NCBI GenBank assembly: GCA_964019155.1
Contig: OZ025240.1
Span: forward strand, 32,727,007 to 32,791,006
DNA from: Osedax fenrisi
Taxonomy: Eukaryota; Annelida; Polychaeta; Sabellida; Siboglinidae
Direction of reading: 5' to 3'
Length of the DNA stretch: 64,000 bases
The notes under the pieces are model-generated. The model saw only the letters and a list, made by a program, of their open reading frames with translations. It was not told the DNA's origin and ran no database searches. Shown piece by piece: positions 1 through 12,340 of this stretch (positions within the stretch are counted from its first letter, which is position 1; each line of letters starts with the position of its first letter). The position numbers were made by a program, and so were the translations under genes.

Positions 1-846
1 TGATTTTACATTATATGAAATAAAATAACTATTTTTTTACGAAATATTTTTTTCAACTTTTTATATGAATTTTTTTTAATTTTTAAATTAATTTTTTTTA
101 ATTTTTAAATTAATTTTTTTTAAATAATCTTGAATAAATAAATAAATTTACTATACAAATAATAACAACATTTACATTTTAACTTCACAATTAATTTACA
201 ATACATTTATTATTACAGATTACAAAGCTAAGAAGTATCAATTTATGTTAAGCTGCTGAAGATTTTTAAAATATTTCACTGCTGTGTATATTTAAACTAT
301 ATTACATATTTATTTTATTATTTTTTACAATATCTGTATATTTACATATAGTATGTTATACATTATTTATTCAAATTTGCATGTTAACATGTTAACATAA
401 CTATAATTATAGTTTGGCAAATATACTTTACATTATTTACTATATTCAATTACATATTTTCTTAAATAAATAAGATATATATATATCATCTATATAATCA
501 TATTATTACTAATGGTGTGTTTCAATATTTAGTTTGGTGTATGTATAAACAGATATGTTTAGTTATAACTTATAACATATAAACACAACAATATAATGAT
601 ATAACGAAATGACATGGCTTTGTAATATGTATTCACCAAATTTCCACGATTTCCTACGAATTTTAAATATAAAGGTATTTTGAACATCAGTATTCAGAAC
701 TAAGTCCAATTAGCAAGTATATAATGTTATGTTATCAAAATATATAATGTTAACAAATTAATATGGGTAAATATAAAATTTTAGATAATATAATAATAAT
801 GACCATATGAAAAAGTACCCAGGTTGAATTTAAAACAGTTATCTTT
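1..846. other. AT-rich, no gene seen
   Basis: Contains a short tandem repeat of TTTTTAAATTAATTTTTT at about 66-122. No exon, RNA gene or transposon end was recognised. Confidence 0.6.
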
Positions 847-932
847 TTATGCCCAATCTCCAATAGCAGCATAGTTATATCCATGGATCTCTTTAGCCTC
901 AAATGGAATACATCTACTATCTTTAATGAATA
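847..932 (-). other. Possible C-terminal exon of an unknown gene
   Basis: Minus strand reads SRCIPFEAKEIHGYNYAAIG, then DWA and TAA (847-849). Composition looks protein-like and GC is above its surroundings. No family was recognised, no upstream exon is certain, and the only good acceptor (TTTACAG at about 945) would put a stop in this frame. Confidence 0.2.
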
Positions 933-1109
933 TAATTTAAACTGTAAATTATAGGCATTTATTAGTATGATAATTCACTATGTAGACAGTTAATAAACAA
1001 TTATATATACAACATTATTAGATTATTGATGGATCAGTGATAATTTTTAAAATTTAAAATTCGCTTCTTTAATTTTTCCATAGTTCTTTTCGAATTACAA
1101 CATTACCTA

Positions 1110-1480
1110 CATTAGAAACTCTACTTCTACCCCTACATAATTATTACCTTCTACCTCTACATAATTCTCTACTTCTACATCATTATCACCATCTACCTCT
1201 ATATCGATATGAGAATGATCATTCTTACCTTTTACCTCTACATCATTATCTACTTCTACCTCTACATCATTCTCTACTTCTACCTCTACATAATTATCAC
1301 CTTCTACATCTACATTATTCTCTACTTCTACCTCTACATCATTCTCTACTTCTACCCATACATAATTATCACCTTCTACATCTACATTATTCTTTACTTC
1401 TACCTCTACATTATTTTCTACTTCTACATCTACACATTTATCACCTTATACATCATGCTCTAATTCTACCTCATAAAAAT
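1110..1480. repeat. Minisatellite, about 24-bp unit
   Basis: Imperfect tandem repeats of CTCTACTTCTACCTCTACAT with ATT/ATC variants. The open frame through it is a by-product of the repeat. Confidence 0.85.
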
Positions 1481-1509
1481 GTATATATCTCCAATCTATG
1501 TCTTCCCTC

Positions 1510-1635
1510 TTACATACATCCTCTATAAATAACTCTACTAACCTCTGTATTACATTTGCTATGCTGCCATCTATTGCAACCATCACAACTGTGTGCTTCC
1601 TGACTCAATTTCACATACAATTCACAATGTATACA
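1510..1635 (-). pseudogene. Zinc-finger fragment of the kind found with Mutator-like transposases
   Basis: Minus-strand reading gives CIHCELYV, then HSCDGCNRWQHSKCNTEVSR, then VIYRGCM and a stop at 1510-1512. The CDGCxRWQHxxCxT signature is one I associate with FLYWCH/MULE-type transposase proteins in invertebrates. Only about 42 codons are open; a GT-containing donor-like sequence (GTATGTAAG) lies at the end, so it could be a small exon or a relic. No transposase core was found nearby. Confidence 0.4.
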
Positions 1636-2310
1636 AGTTTAGAAAAAAGTAATAAACTAATATACACATTATTGTCTTTATATACACTATCCCACTGTTG
1701 TAGAATGGCAAATATACCAATATGAATAAAGCATTTATACACCAACAATGACAGAAATGCATTTATTGTCTTTTTCATTTATTATTCAAGTTAAGCTAAT
1801 TGCAATCAATAATAGGTTTATTTTTATCGAGTATTTAATATTAGACTAGTTTAGTTTGTAGTTATGTAATGTATTTCTATTGTAGATTGATTTGGTAATA
1901 TTCTTTGTGTATTTCAAAAAATGCACTAATGCTTATAATTTATTCTTAGAATGCATTATATAATAACTAATAGTTGTTTTTAATTAACAAATATATATAT
2001 ATATATATATAATTATAAAATAACTATAGTGAACATTTCATATACAGTTTTAAACTGTACACAATAAGTACTACCGTATAAACTGATTTTGTAAATGAAT
2101 ATTAATTAGCAAATTATATTAAATAATCATACTAATTTAGTGTAAAATGGATTATTTCAGTAATTAATAGTAAATACAAAATATTATTATATTATTATTT
2201 AAAATTATAATTATTATTATATAATAATAATTAAAAAAGTATAAAAAAATTGAATATTAGTTGATAAAAATTCAATTACCAAAATATCTGTATATTTTAA
2301 ATGTAATAGT

Positions 2311-2640
2311 TGTCTGAATTAATACCCTCAAATCTGGCCATTCTTTTGTACATAACTTTTTTATTATTAATTATATCAAAAAAGTAAAATATGAACCTTA
2401 TATTACTTTTGAATCCTCTTTCCAATGGTATTAATAATTGTACTCTAGCTACAAATAAAAATTGCGCCGCAATTACAGTAATAGCTGTCTGAATTAATAC
2501 CCTCAAATCTGGCCATTCTTTTGACCATAACTTTTTTATTATTAATTATATCAAAAAAGTAAAATATGAACCTTATATTACTGTTTTATCCTCTTTCCAA
2601 TGGTATTAATAATGTTATTCTAGCTACAAAATAAAAATTG
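2311..2640. repeat. Tandem duplication, 176-bp unit
   Basis: GTCTGAATTAATACCCTCAA starts copies at 2311 and 2487. They share CTGGCCATTCTTTTG, CTTTCCAATGGTATTAAT and CTAGCTACAAA at the same offsets with few differences. No function recognised. Confidence 0.88.
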
Positions 2641-3020
2641 CTATATCCTACTTATTTTTATATATTTAATATAAATAGAATATAAATAATGCAAATTTTA
2701 ATTTAAAAACGTAGTTATTTACATTATCAATGATAATCTTAATATATAAGTAGGCTACGCATCTGTATGATATACTATAGTATTACAATACTTTAATAAT
2801 GCTACAATAATGATATCAATGTTACATTTATTATCTAAATATATAGTATAGTATAATATTACTGTTTATTTACGTTATCATTGGTATATAAGTACGTATT
2901 TATATATGTTTGGTAATAGTATTATATTTAAATAATTAAAATATATTATATACATTATAATATTGTGTAAATTTGCATAAATATAATTTATAGATTATAC
3001 ACATATTTTATATTATAAAA

Positions 3021-3132
3021 ATACCGCGAATTGGTAAAAATGCATTTATAATACCGCGGATGTGTATACCGCGTAATTAAGAAACGTATTTTTAATACCG
3101 CGCATTGGTATACCGCGTAATCTAATACCGCG
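3021..3132. repeat. 15-bp periodic ATACCGCG array
   Basis: ATACCGCG occurs at 3021, 3051, 3066, 3095, 3110 and 3125, spaced by about 15 or 30 bp, in DNA otherwise almost without CpG. It ends at GTCCTGACACC beside a (TA)n tract, and may be the subterminal array of an unrecognised DNA element. Confidence 0.75.
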
Positions 3133-3145
3133 TAATGTCCTGACA

Positions 3146-3149
<4 letters not shown>

Positions 3150-3212
<63 letters not shown>
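3150..3212. repeat. (TA)n tract
   Basis: Pure TA dinucleotides. Comparable tracts lie at about 4083-4175, 15110-15190, 25651-25697, 29747-29793, 53402-53448, 55589-55658, 57762-57808, 58483-58528 and 63801-63846, often at transposon borders. Confidence 0.9.
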
Positions 3213-3216
<4 letters not shown>

Positions 3217-3217
3217 T

Positions 3218-3847
3218 TTCTGTGTATACACGGGGGAGGGTCATAACCGGATCGCAGGATCTAAATATGAGGCGTGTGTGTAAAGTACACTGCGCCTATA
3301 TTCATATCAGTGAAGAATCATACTAGATTTAATTATATAATGAAATGAATTAATTTCAAATGAATTAATAAAAATCAATTCAAATTAATTAAAATCAATT
3401 CAAATTAAGTAATACAATTATATTAAAAGTAATGAATTAATAAAAAACAATTCAAACTAATTAAAATCAATTCAAATGAAATAATAAATATATATTTATA
3501 TAAATAGTATATATATATATATATATATAATATAATTATATATATATATATTATAGTTATCAATAAAATTAAAATGAATAACATATATATATATATATAT
3601 ATATATAAATATAATATAGTATATAACATATATAATATATAATACAGTATATATATATATATATATATATGTATATGTTTATATGTATATATATGTGTTA
3701 TATTATATAACTTATATACTATATTATATATGTTATATACTATATTATATTTATATTATATTATATTTATATATATATATATATATACATATAATATAGT
3801 ATATAACATATATAATATATAATATAGTATATAAGTTATATAATATA

Positions 3848-3886
<39 letters not shown>

Positions 3887-4088
3887 TATATATAAATATA
3901 AATATAATATAGTATATAACATATTATATGTCATATATAATATATAATATAGTATATATATAATATATGTGTATTATATATATATATATATATATATGTG
4001 TTATATTATATAACTTATATACTATATTATATATGTTATATACTATATTATATATTATATATGTTATATACTATATTATATACTATAT

Positions 4089-4179
<91 letters not shown>

Positions 4180-4435
4180 TATACTATATACGTATGGTAA
4201 GTATACCGTAATACGGTAACCGTATACGTAATAATAACAGTACAGCGTATATATGTATTTAATTTTATCTATAGATAATATCAAAGTATAGTAATATTAG
4301 ATATATCTATGTATATCTATTATTAGATATAGCTTTAATTTGTCACTGATATGAATAAACACGCTGCGTTCTTTCGACGCACGCCTCATATACGATCCTA
4401 CGATCCGGTTATGACCCGTAACCGTATACACGACT
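3218..4435. mobile_element. Long-TIR element with AT-rich core
   Basis: About 95 bp at 3218-3315 is repeated inverted at 4340-4435 (blocks GGGTCATAACCGGATCG, ATATGAGGCGTG and TTCATATCAGTGA in order). The core is nearly pure A/T, with (TA)n tracts and internal inverted copies of TATATAACTTATATACTAT. No coding capacity; a foldback element or very old MITE. Confidence 0.65.
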
Positions 4436-5571
4436 CCCGTATTTACTTGTTAACTATCGCGCGTAAGTTTTGACCCTGATTCTGTAAATATATCATGTAT
4501 AATTCGCTCCTACCAACCGGTCGCAACTATATAATTATATATTCATTTATTGAATCAATATATTATATAACAATTAAATATTCAATCATTTATTGAATAA
4601 ATTGGTGACAAAGAAAATTATATTAGAATTAAAAATGTATTATAAAACATTAAATCATTTAATGATTAAATAATAATTATTATTATAATATGAATATTAT
4701 TTTATTTAGTTTGAGGCTGATTATAAATATACATATTTGGATAACATTATGATCTATTATTAGAAAAGAAGTTATTAAAATGTCATAATGTATTGAAATA
4801 ATTTAAAAAACCTATTTAACAAATTATGTGAACTAATTAAATTGGTAATTTTAATTTAAAATTATTTAAATATTTGAATTATTATATAAAATTTGATTAC
4901 CTTGATCTTGATTAAATCCAATATACATTAATTTATTATCATGCATATTATATACTATATTATTATTTGTAATTATTTATAAAATATTCAACATATTTTA
5001 ATTTATTTTGTATTATAGAATTTTTATTATAAAATATTTATCCTGGTTTCATAACTGAGGAAGTTTTCACTTATCACATGACTTATATGTAATAGGTTTA
5101 AAGGTCGATATACCTGGATTTATAACATCGTTCGTTATCTTTGATTTAAATATATAAATTGAACTTGTTTGATTATTTTTCTAAGATTTTATAAATATAC
5201 TCAATATGAATATTAATAAAGTTATAAACATTGCAAAAGTTATAAAACATCAATCTAATATATATAATTCTATACATTGTCGTTTCTTATCAGGTTACTT
5301 ATTTCAATTATTATATGTAATATAATATTTAATATTATATTGAACATTTTAGAATAATTTTTTTGTTAAAATATTTCAATCTTCTCGAAAACTCATTGTA
5401 AATATTAATTAAACATAATTGTAATCTAAAAAATACAATATTAAAAAATGGAATTATGTATATTTACACTAGTATACAATACTGCATGTAATACAGTATT
5501 TTTACAATAATTATATACAATATTATATTGAATATATAATATATAATATATAATTATTATAATAATACCGA

Positions 5572-6095
5572 GGTCATGACCATAGTTAGAGGAACTATAT
5601 ATAATATGGCCTCCGACTATTTTGATTACTAATATCAGGGTCAAATCTATAATACGCGTTACGGGAGTTGACATGCTCGAGCGCAAACGATAACATAATT
5701 CAAGAAATATACTTGTATATTTAATATAATATTATTAAATAGGCTATTATTATTTAATTACATTGGAATATATATAAATAGATATAAATAAAAATGTGTA
5801 TATTATTAAATACGCTATTATTACTAAATTACATTCGAATATTATATTGAATATAATATTCAATATATATATAAATAGATATACTATCATAGTAACTATG
5901 TATATCATATAGTATATGTATAACTGTGTATATATATATATATATATATACAGTTTACACACACACACATATCATGTGCGCTCTATCATGTCAACTCCCG
6001 CAACGGGTAATACCCATTGGGTATTATATATTTGACCCTGTCATTAGTAATCTACATAGACGGAGGCCATATTATATATTCAGCAGTTAGAGTAT
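5572..6095. mobile_element. Inverted-repeat (foldback) element
   Basis: Arms of about 115 bp at 5572-5687 and 5975-6095 share, in inverted order, ATATAATATGGCCTCCG, GATTACTAAT, CAGGGTCAAAT and GGGAGTTGACATG. The spacer contains two tandem AT-rich copies of an 80-90 bp unit. No coding frame. Confidence 0.65.
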
Positions 6096-6099
6096 AACT

Positions 6100-9097
6100 G
6101 AGTCTAACTTAGACTCAGTCATGTTCAACATGATGTTGGGGGGCGATGTCAGTCTTAGACTCTAATACTTATATCGGCCCCAAACATGCCACCTGTCTAA
6201 CTGAGAGTTCAAGTAAACAATGCGTGTATACTTTATATAATATGATATTAATATATATTTAATATAATTATTATAATAATTTACTGAGAAATATAACACC
6301 CCTTCACGAGATTTTAATTGAACTCTCATTTTGACACGTGACTTATTGGTTGCCGATATCAGTATCCATCCATGTAGATATCTGGGGAATGGCGGCACAA
6401 TATAAAATGATAAATATATTATATATTATATATAATTGTGGTATAAGTATAACTAGTGTTATATACTAGTATATAGCATATTATGTAATACAAAATAAAT
6501 TATTATGATTATTATGTATAATATAATATCCCTACTATGAATCTAGTCATAAATATTATTAGAATTTAATTGAAAATTTACATATTTTATATGATGGTAT
6601 TACATTATAAGTATGTAATATTTGATAATAGGATCATAACAATTATCCTACATGGTAGTGATGTTGAATAATGCGCTCATCACATTTAGTAATGGGTATG
6701 AAATACATACTATATACATGTAGTATACGGGTACAAGTTTTCGGAGATTATGCTACCTCCTCCTGTTTGTATACCTATTGAATATATTCCAATTTGTGTA
6801 CGTACGATATTGTATTATTACGAGATGTATACGCACAAATATAACAATATCTATAATTATATAATAGAGTTTGTAAGCGTAGACTTCCTCCGGGACGCTA
6901 AATATAGATTGACATATCCTCGAGAAAGGACCATCTTTTGTTAATGACAGCATGACTAAGCTTCTGTAACACCTTACTTACATACACTATGATATGTTAT
7001 ACATTATGATATTATATACCGTGTCGCATGAAAAACGGCAAATTTATATTTTCTCAGTTTTATCGATTAAACATACTTATAATTAACGCAACTTAATTTT
7101 GAAATACATTTATATATTAGTATAAATATTCTACATATTATTTACTAAGCATACTGTTCTTACTTATTAAGTTAATACATTATTATAATGATTATAAAAG
7201 CTAAAAAATTGTAACATATTACTTAAATCTACTAATAAATTGTATCATAAACTTTATAATAAAGCCTATATTATATATCATAAGTTCATATATTTAATGT
7301 AATATAATATATTATATATGATATTATTATATTTAACATATACGTGTATATACATTTATAAATTTATATAAGTTATATTATTTATATATGTGCCGTTATT
7401 AATGCGGAACCTTATATACACTATGCTATTGTAAACACAGTATAATTATTATAATAATATTGACGACATGAAAGTATAGATGAAAATGAACACGTCCTGT
7501 GCCAATGCCATGATGACTGTGTATAGCTTATGCTTCGAATAAGAAATGCAGATGACTCATATAATAATTGCAGACGTTTGACATAAATATTACTATATAA
7601 AGACAGACTTCATATTTGAAAAATAAAAAAAACTCGCGTATATGAAATTAAAATGTTGATTTATATAGAATTATGTATATATATAAATATTAGAAATAAA
7701 TGCAAAATAATATTCATTTTCATATTTCTTTTATTTGGAATTTAAAATGAATCCTAATGTCCCCATTTGAATTTTTTACTTACATTTATCATATATTATT
7801 ATGTTATCGTATATAATATATGGTAAACGCATACTTGCTGAGAATGCTGAGATTTCCTCATAGTAAATTGAAAAAATTCTACAAATTTCTCTATAATTTA
7901 TCTATACAATTAATCTATATACTTTACTATTAAATATCATTTATAGATATCTCATAGAAAGTTATATAAAATTAAAAACTGTTATCATATGATAGCCATA
8001 TGGCTATTTCCATGATAATTCAATAAGCAACACTATTATAATCATAAGAATGGATTTTTTTTCTAATAATTCAACATTTTATATATAATTTGAAATTAAA
8101 TATCATTTATGAATAATATATAATAATATAAATTTATTAAAAATTATATTAAATTACAATCATTACAGTAGGTTTTTCAATATTTTTTGATATTGCAAAA
8201 AACTTTATTAATATGATTGTATATAAAAATAAAAAATAATAAATATAATATAATATAAATATATGATATTGAAAGAGATGTTTATTAATTTTACAATAAA
8301 CCATTTAAGTTATATATAATATATAGTATATTGAAATTATAAGAAATTAAATAATTTTAAAATAAATAGCTCTATATTTATATTATTGATAGATTATTAT
8401 TACTATGCTATAAATATCAATATTTCTATAAATATCCATATCAAAATTATAAATGTATTATTTTAGTAAGAGTATACGTTTTTATTTAATTTTGATAATT
8501 TATACACTAAATGCACATGGAAAAAATAGGTTTTACATTTACGGTATATTCCAGTAAAACTGGTTTGTGCCAGTATTCATATATAGTATAATCTGAATAC
8601 TTCATGTGGTGAGCCATAGCACTACCACAGCTACTGTTTGCGATTCATTCTGTATTGTATACTTAACATATATTACACATTTGAATCACATTATATACAT
8701 CTTCATTTATTGGCATATATTGATATAAATCTTCTCTTATTCTTATTCTAATAACATCGACATGAAATGATATACCACAAGTATGTCATGACACATGAAT
8801 GTTTTATATATGTATCCAAATAACACATATTATACTGTTACATCATACTGTTTGTATACACTACACTTTTGTATGACAGTTCATATATTATTTATGTTTA
8901 TATTGTATATATTATATATTGTATATATACGATGGAGTGTATACTACTATTTCAACTATTAAAAGACTTAAATATATGATCTTATTTTAAGTATATGATA
9001 ATTATATAATTTCTATAATGTATATAATGTATATCATGTAATGTAATTTGAAACAAATATTTACATACTTCATCATTCTATTTATAAATATATGTTC

Positions 9098-9130
<33 letters not shown>
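6100..9130. other. Gene-free AT-rich stretch
   Basis: No exon recognised. CCGTGTCGCATGAAAAACGG (7019) and its weak inverted match at 7390-7412 may be eroded MITE ends. The ECHS1 first exon could lie here or further left but was not identified. Confidence 0.5.
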
Positions 9131-9133
<3 letters not shown>

Positions 9134-11885
9134 TGTTCATTCTAGAGCTACCCAGCTACCCAAATTGGGAAGTGCCCTAATTATGTGGGTAGCTGCCCTA
9201 AATATATAATTATATGGATTCAGTTTAATTATTAAGTTATTATTAATATACTTGTAATATCATTAATTAAAAGTGTTATATCTATAATTACAGGAATATA
9301 TTATTTAATAAATATCAGTTTTCCAATGAATATTTATAAAATGACGATTAAATGTGTTATTATTCTTACATTATTATTTAAGTATTAAAATAATGAAGAA
9401 TTTATTATTTAATAAATGGCAGATTTTTAATAAATATTTGTAAAATGGCGATTAAATGTATTATTATTTAAGTATTAAAATAATGAAGAATTTTTATTTA
9501 ATAAATGGAGGATTTTCAATAAATATTTATAAAATGGCGATTAAATGTATTATTATTATTCTATTATTATTTAAGTATTAAAATAATGGAGAATATGAAT
9601 AATTTCTGTCATAACATTAGGATAAATTCATTATTTTTCAAATAATGGCGAATATATACTATTTGCCCTTTGTTATATCCATTTGATATTTTATATAAAC
9701 AAACAATTTAGATTCAAATATAAATTAAATATGAAATATGATAATAAACTGTTTGATCTATATTTAGAATAATCTATTTTTAGATTGGGTAGCAAATTCA
9801 CTACCCAAAATGAAAATTGGGTAGCAAACTTTAAATAGTGTGTAGTGAATTTGCTACCAATTTATATTTATAATAATATATGAAAATGAATTCAATACTT
9901 ATTTGTATTCCAATTCTTTTTCTCCCAATATATATATAAATCACATGATTGTTTTATGTAAAATTCGTAATTTTTATATATTTATTCAAAATCCTATTTT
10001 AAAACGTAATATTAAAGTGATATTAGAGATATTAAAAACCATGAAAATATAAAAATAATGAAACATTTAATCACCAATATTATTAATAAGTTCACTGTTT
10101 TTTATATTCATAATAATTAAACTGTATACTTTTTAAAGTTATTATAATCTAATTATTAAATTTAAAATTATTATTTTTATTATTACATTAATATTTAATA
10201 ATATTATATTATATATATTAATTATCATACTTATTATAATTATTATTCTTATATATAATATATGATGTTTAAAATATAATGTCATAAATATCATGTATTA
10301 TACTACTTATTAGTTATTATATATATTGAATTTAAAATCAACTGGCATACGGAGTACGTATTGCATGTTGATACATGAGCATGACATATTTTATATTGAT
10401 TTTATTATGATAAAATTGGTATCACTGGAAAGCTTATTAAATTATATAATACAATTCATATTATGTTTTTTTAAATTTGTATTTAAACAAAAGTTATTAA
10501 CAAAAATGTGCAAACAAATTATTAAATTTTAATAATCAATACAATTATAATATACATTCTAATTAATTTTTTATATTATGACATTAAAATATTTTATATA
10601 AATTATATATAATAATGTGTACCAGTATAATCTAATAATATTAATATAGATATAGGTATTTTTGTATATTTTGATCTACCTATAAGTATTTTTAAGTATT
10701 TATAAGTATGATATATTATATATCGTTAATTGCCTATATATAATATATAATTAATGAAAATAATTACTATATATATTATATATTTAGTATCTTATAATTT
10801 GTATTATATAGTTTGTTATATATAGAAACTTATTTATTTATATATTCCTATAAATACATTTCCATGTATTATAGTATTTAATGATACGAAAAACTAATAC
10901 TGTATACTTGACATAATAGTATACAGGTGTTTCTCGCAAAATATATTATTATGCTTATATTAATCATTATAATAATATGAAAGTTTAAATTATAAATATA
11001 CTATTCGATTGATTAGTAATATTACCAATACATTTATATAAAAAAATAAGTAAATATATATAAGTTTGATAGAGATACTATTACATTACTATAATAAATA
11101 TATAATTATATATATGATATTACAATAATCATATTATTATAACTTATCGAGAACAAAATTACTTATATATCAAACTACTCGAACACCTAATTTTAAAAAT
11201 ATAACTTCTCGACTACCTAATTTTCAATATAACATTTCAACCATCTAATTTCCAATATTATAAGATCTCAACTACCTAATTTTCAATATTAAGACATATC
11301 GACAACATCATTTTCAATATTATAAGATCTCGACTACCTAATTTTCTATATTATAACATATCGACAACATAATTTTCAATATTATAAGATCTCGACTACC
11401 TAATTTTCAATATTATAACATATCGACAACATAATTTTCAATATTATAAGATCTCTACAACATAATTTTCAATATTATAAATGCTCGAAGATCACATTTT
11501 TAATATCTGAATATTTCTTGAATCAAATGTTGAGAGATTGAATATAAAAAGAATTATTTGATATCATTGTATTTGAATTAAAATTTGTAAATCATTTAAT
11601 TGTAAACGAATAATAAGTAATCGAATCGAATACTTATTTGCTATTTATTTACATCTCTAATTCAAAAAGCCTCCTAAGTAGCTTTTGTAAGTAACAATTG
11701 TTACAGGTTTAAATTGCCTCAGGGTATAAGTGTCCATCTATTATATTATTTATCATAAATGAATTTATAAATAGATGGCGAAATTACCCATATATGTCAT
11801 CCTACATTTTACTTAGTAAAATATATTTAAATGCCCTATAATAATTTTTTTTTGGTAGCTGCCCTGAAACCTAGAATGAACACTG
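9131..11885. mobile_element. hAT-like DNA element, non-autonomous, 2.75 kb
   Basis: Terminal inverted repeats CAGTGTTCATTCTAG (9131-9145) and its complement (11871-11885), each followed inward by related GTAGCTGCCC-type subterminal sequence. Flanks are ATATATAT on both sides (8 bp), consistent with a hAT target duplication, though uninformative inside a (TA)n tract. No transposase frame is present. Inside are a threefold tandem repeat of about 110 bp (about 9300-9590) and a 30-31 bp minisatellite (11150-11480). Related copies lie at 30024-31837. Confidence 0.8.
11150..11480. repeat. Minisatellite, 30-31-bp unit
   Basis: About ten copies of CGACTACCTAATTTTCAATA with ATTATAAGATCT or ATTATAACATAT linkers, inside the hAT-like element 9131-11885. 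Confidence 0.82.
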
Positions 11886-12340
11886 ATATATATATATATA
11901 TATATATACATCGATTGTCTATTAGTAATTACATAGGAATATAATTTAAGTATGTCCATTAATGATCTTCTAGTCTAGAACATGGTGTATCTATTTTGTT
12001 CTAGAAGTCTTTAATTACTTTGAGGTATTACATCATCGTAATCATTATATGTTAATACATGTGTATTACATATTATGTAATACATGTGATCACTAATATA
12101 ATTATATTTTGTTTTCAATCCATTTTATTTTTAAATTTTTTATATTTAAATGTTCATTGGAGATTTGGTATAATAAAAAGTTGTGACTTTATTAGAATAT
12201 ATTTTTTAAATGTATGAGGTATATGTGCTCATAATAATATTTGTATATATGTTATAAATATATAATATTATACAATTAATATAATATATTATTTAATATT
12301 GATTACATTCAATAGTTATATATTATTGAGAGCACAATAG

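Noticed and set aside
11150..11480. Regular repeats that could suggest a CRISPR array
   Set aside because: Eukaryotic context, no unique spacers, repeats contiguous: a minisatellite.
11990..12020. ATGGTGTATCTATTTTGTTC as a possible ECHS1 first exon
   Set aside because: Only about eight codons before a weak GT, no basic or serine-rich transit-peptide character.
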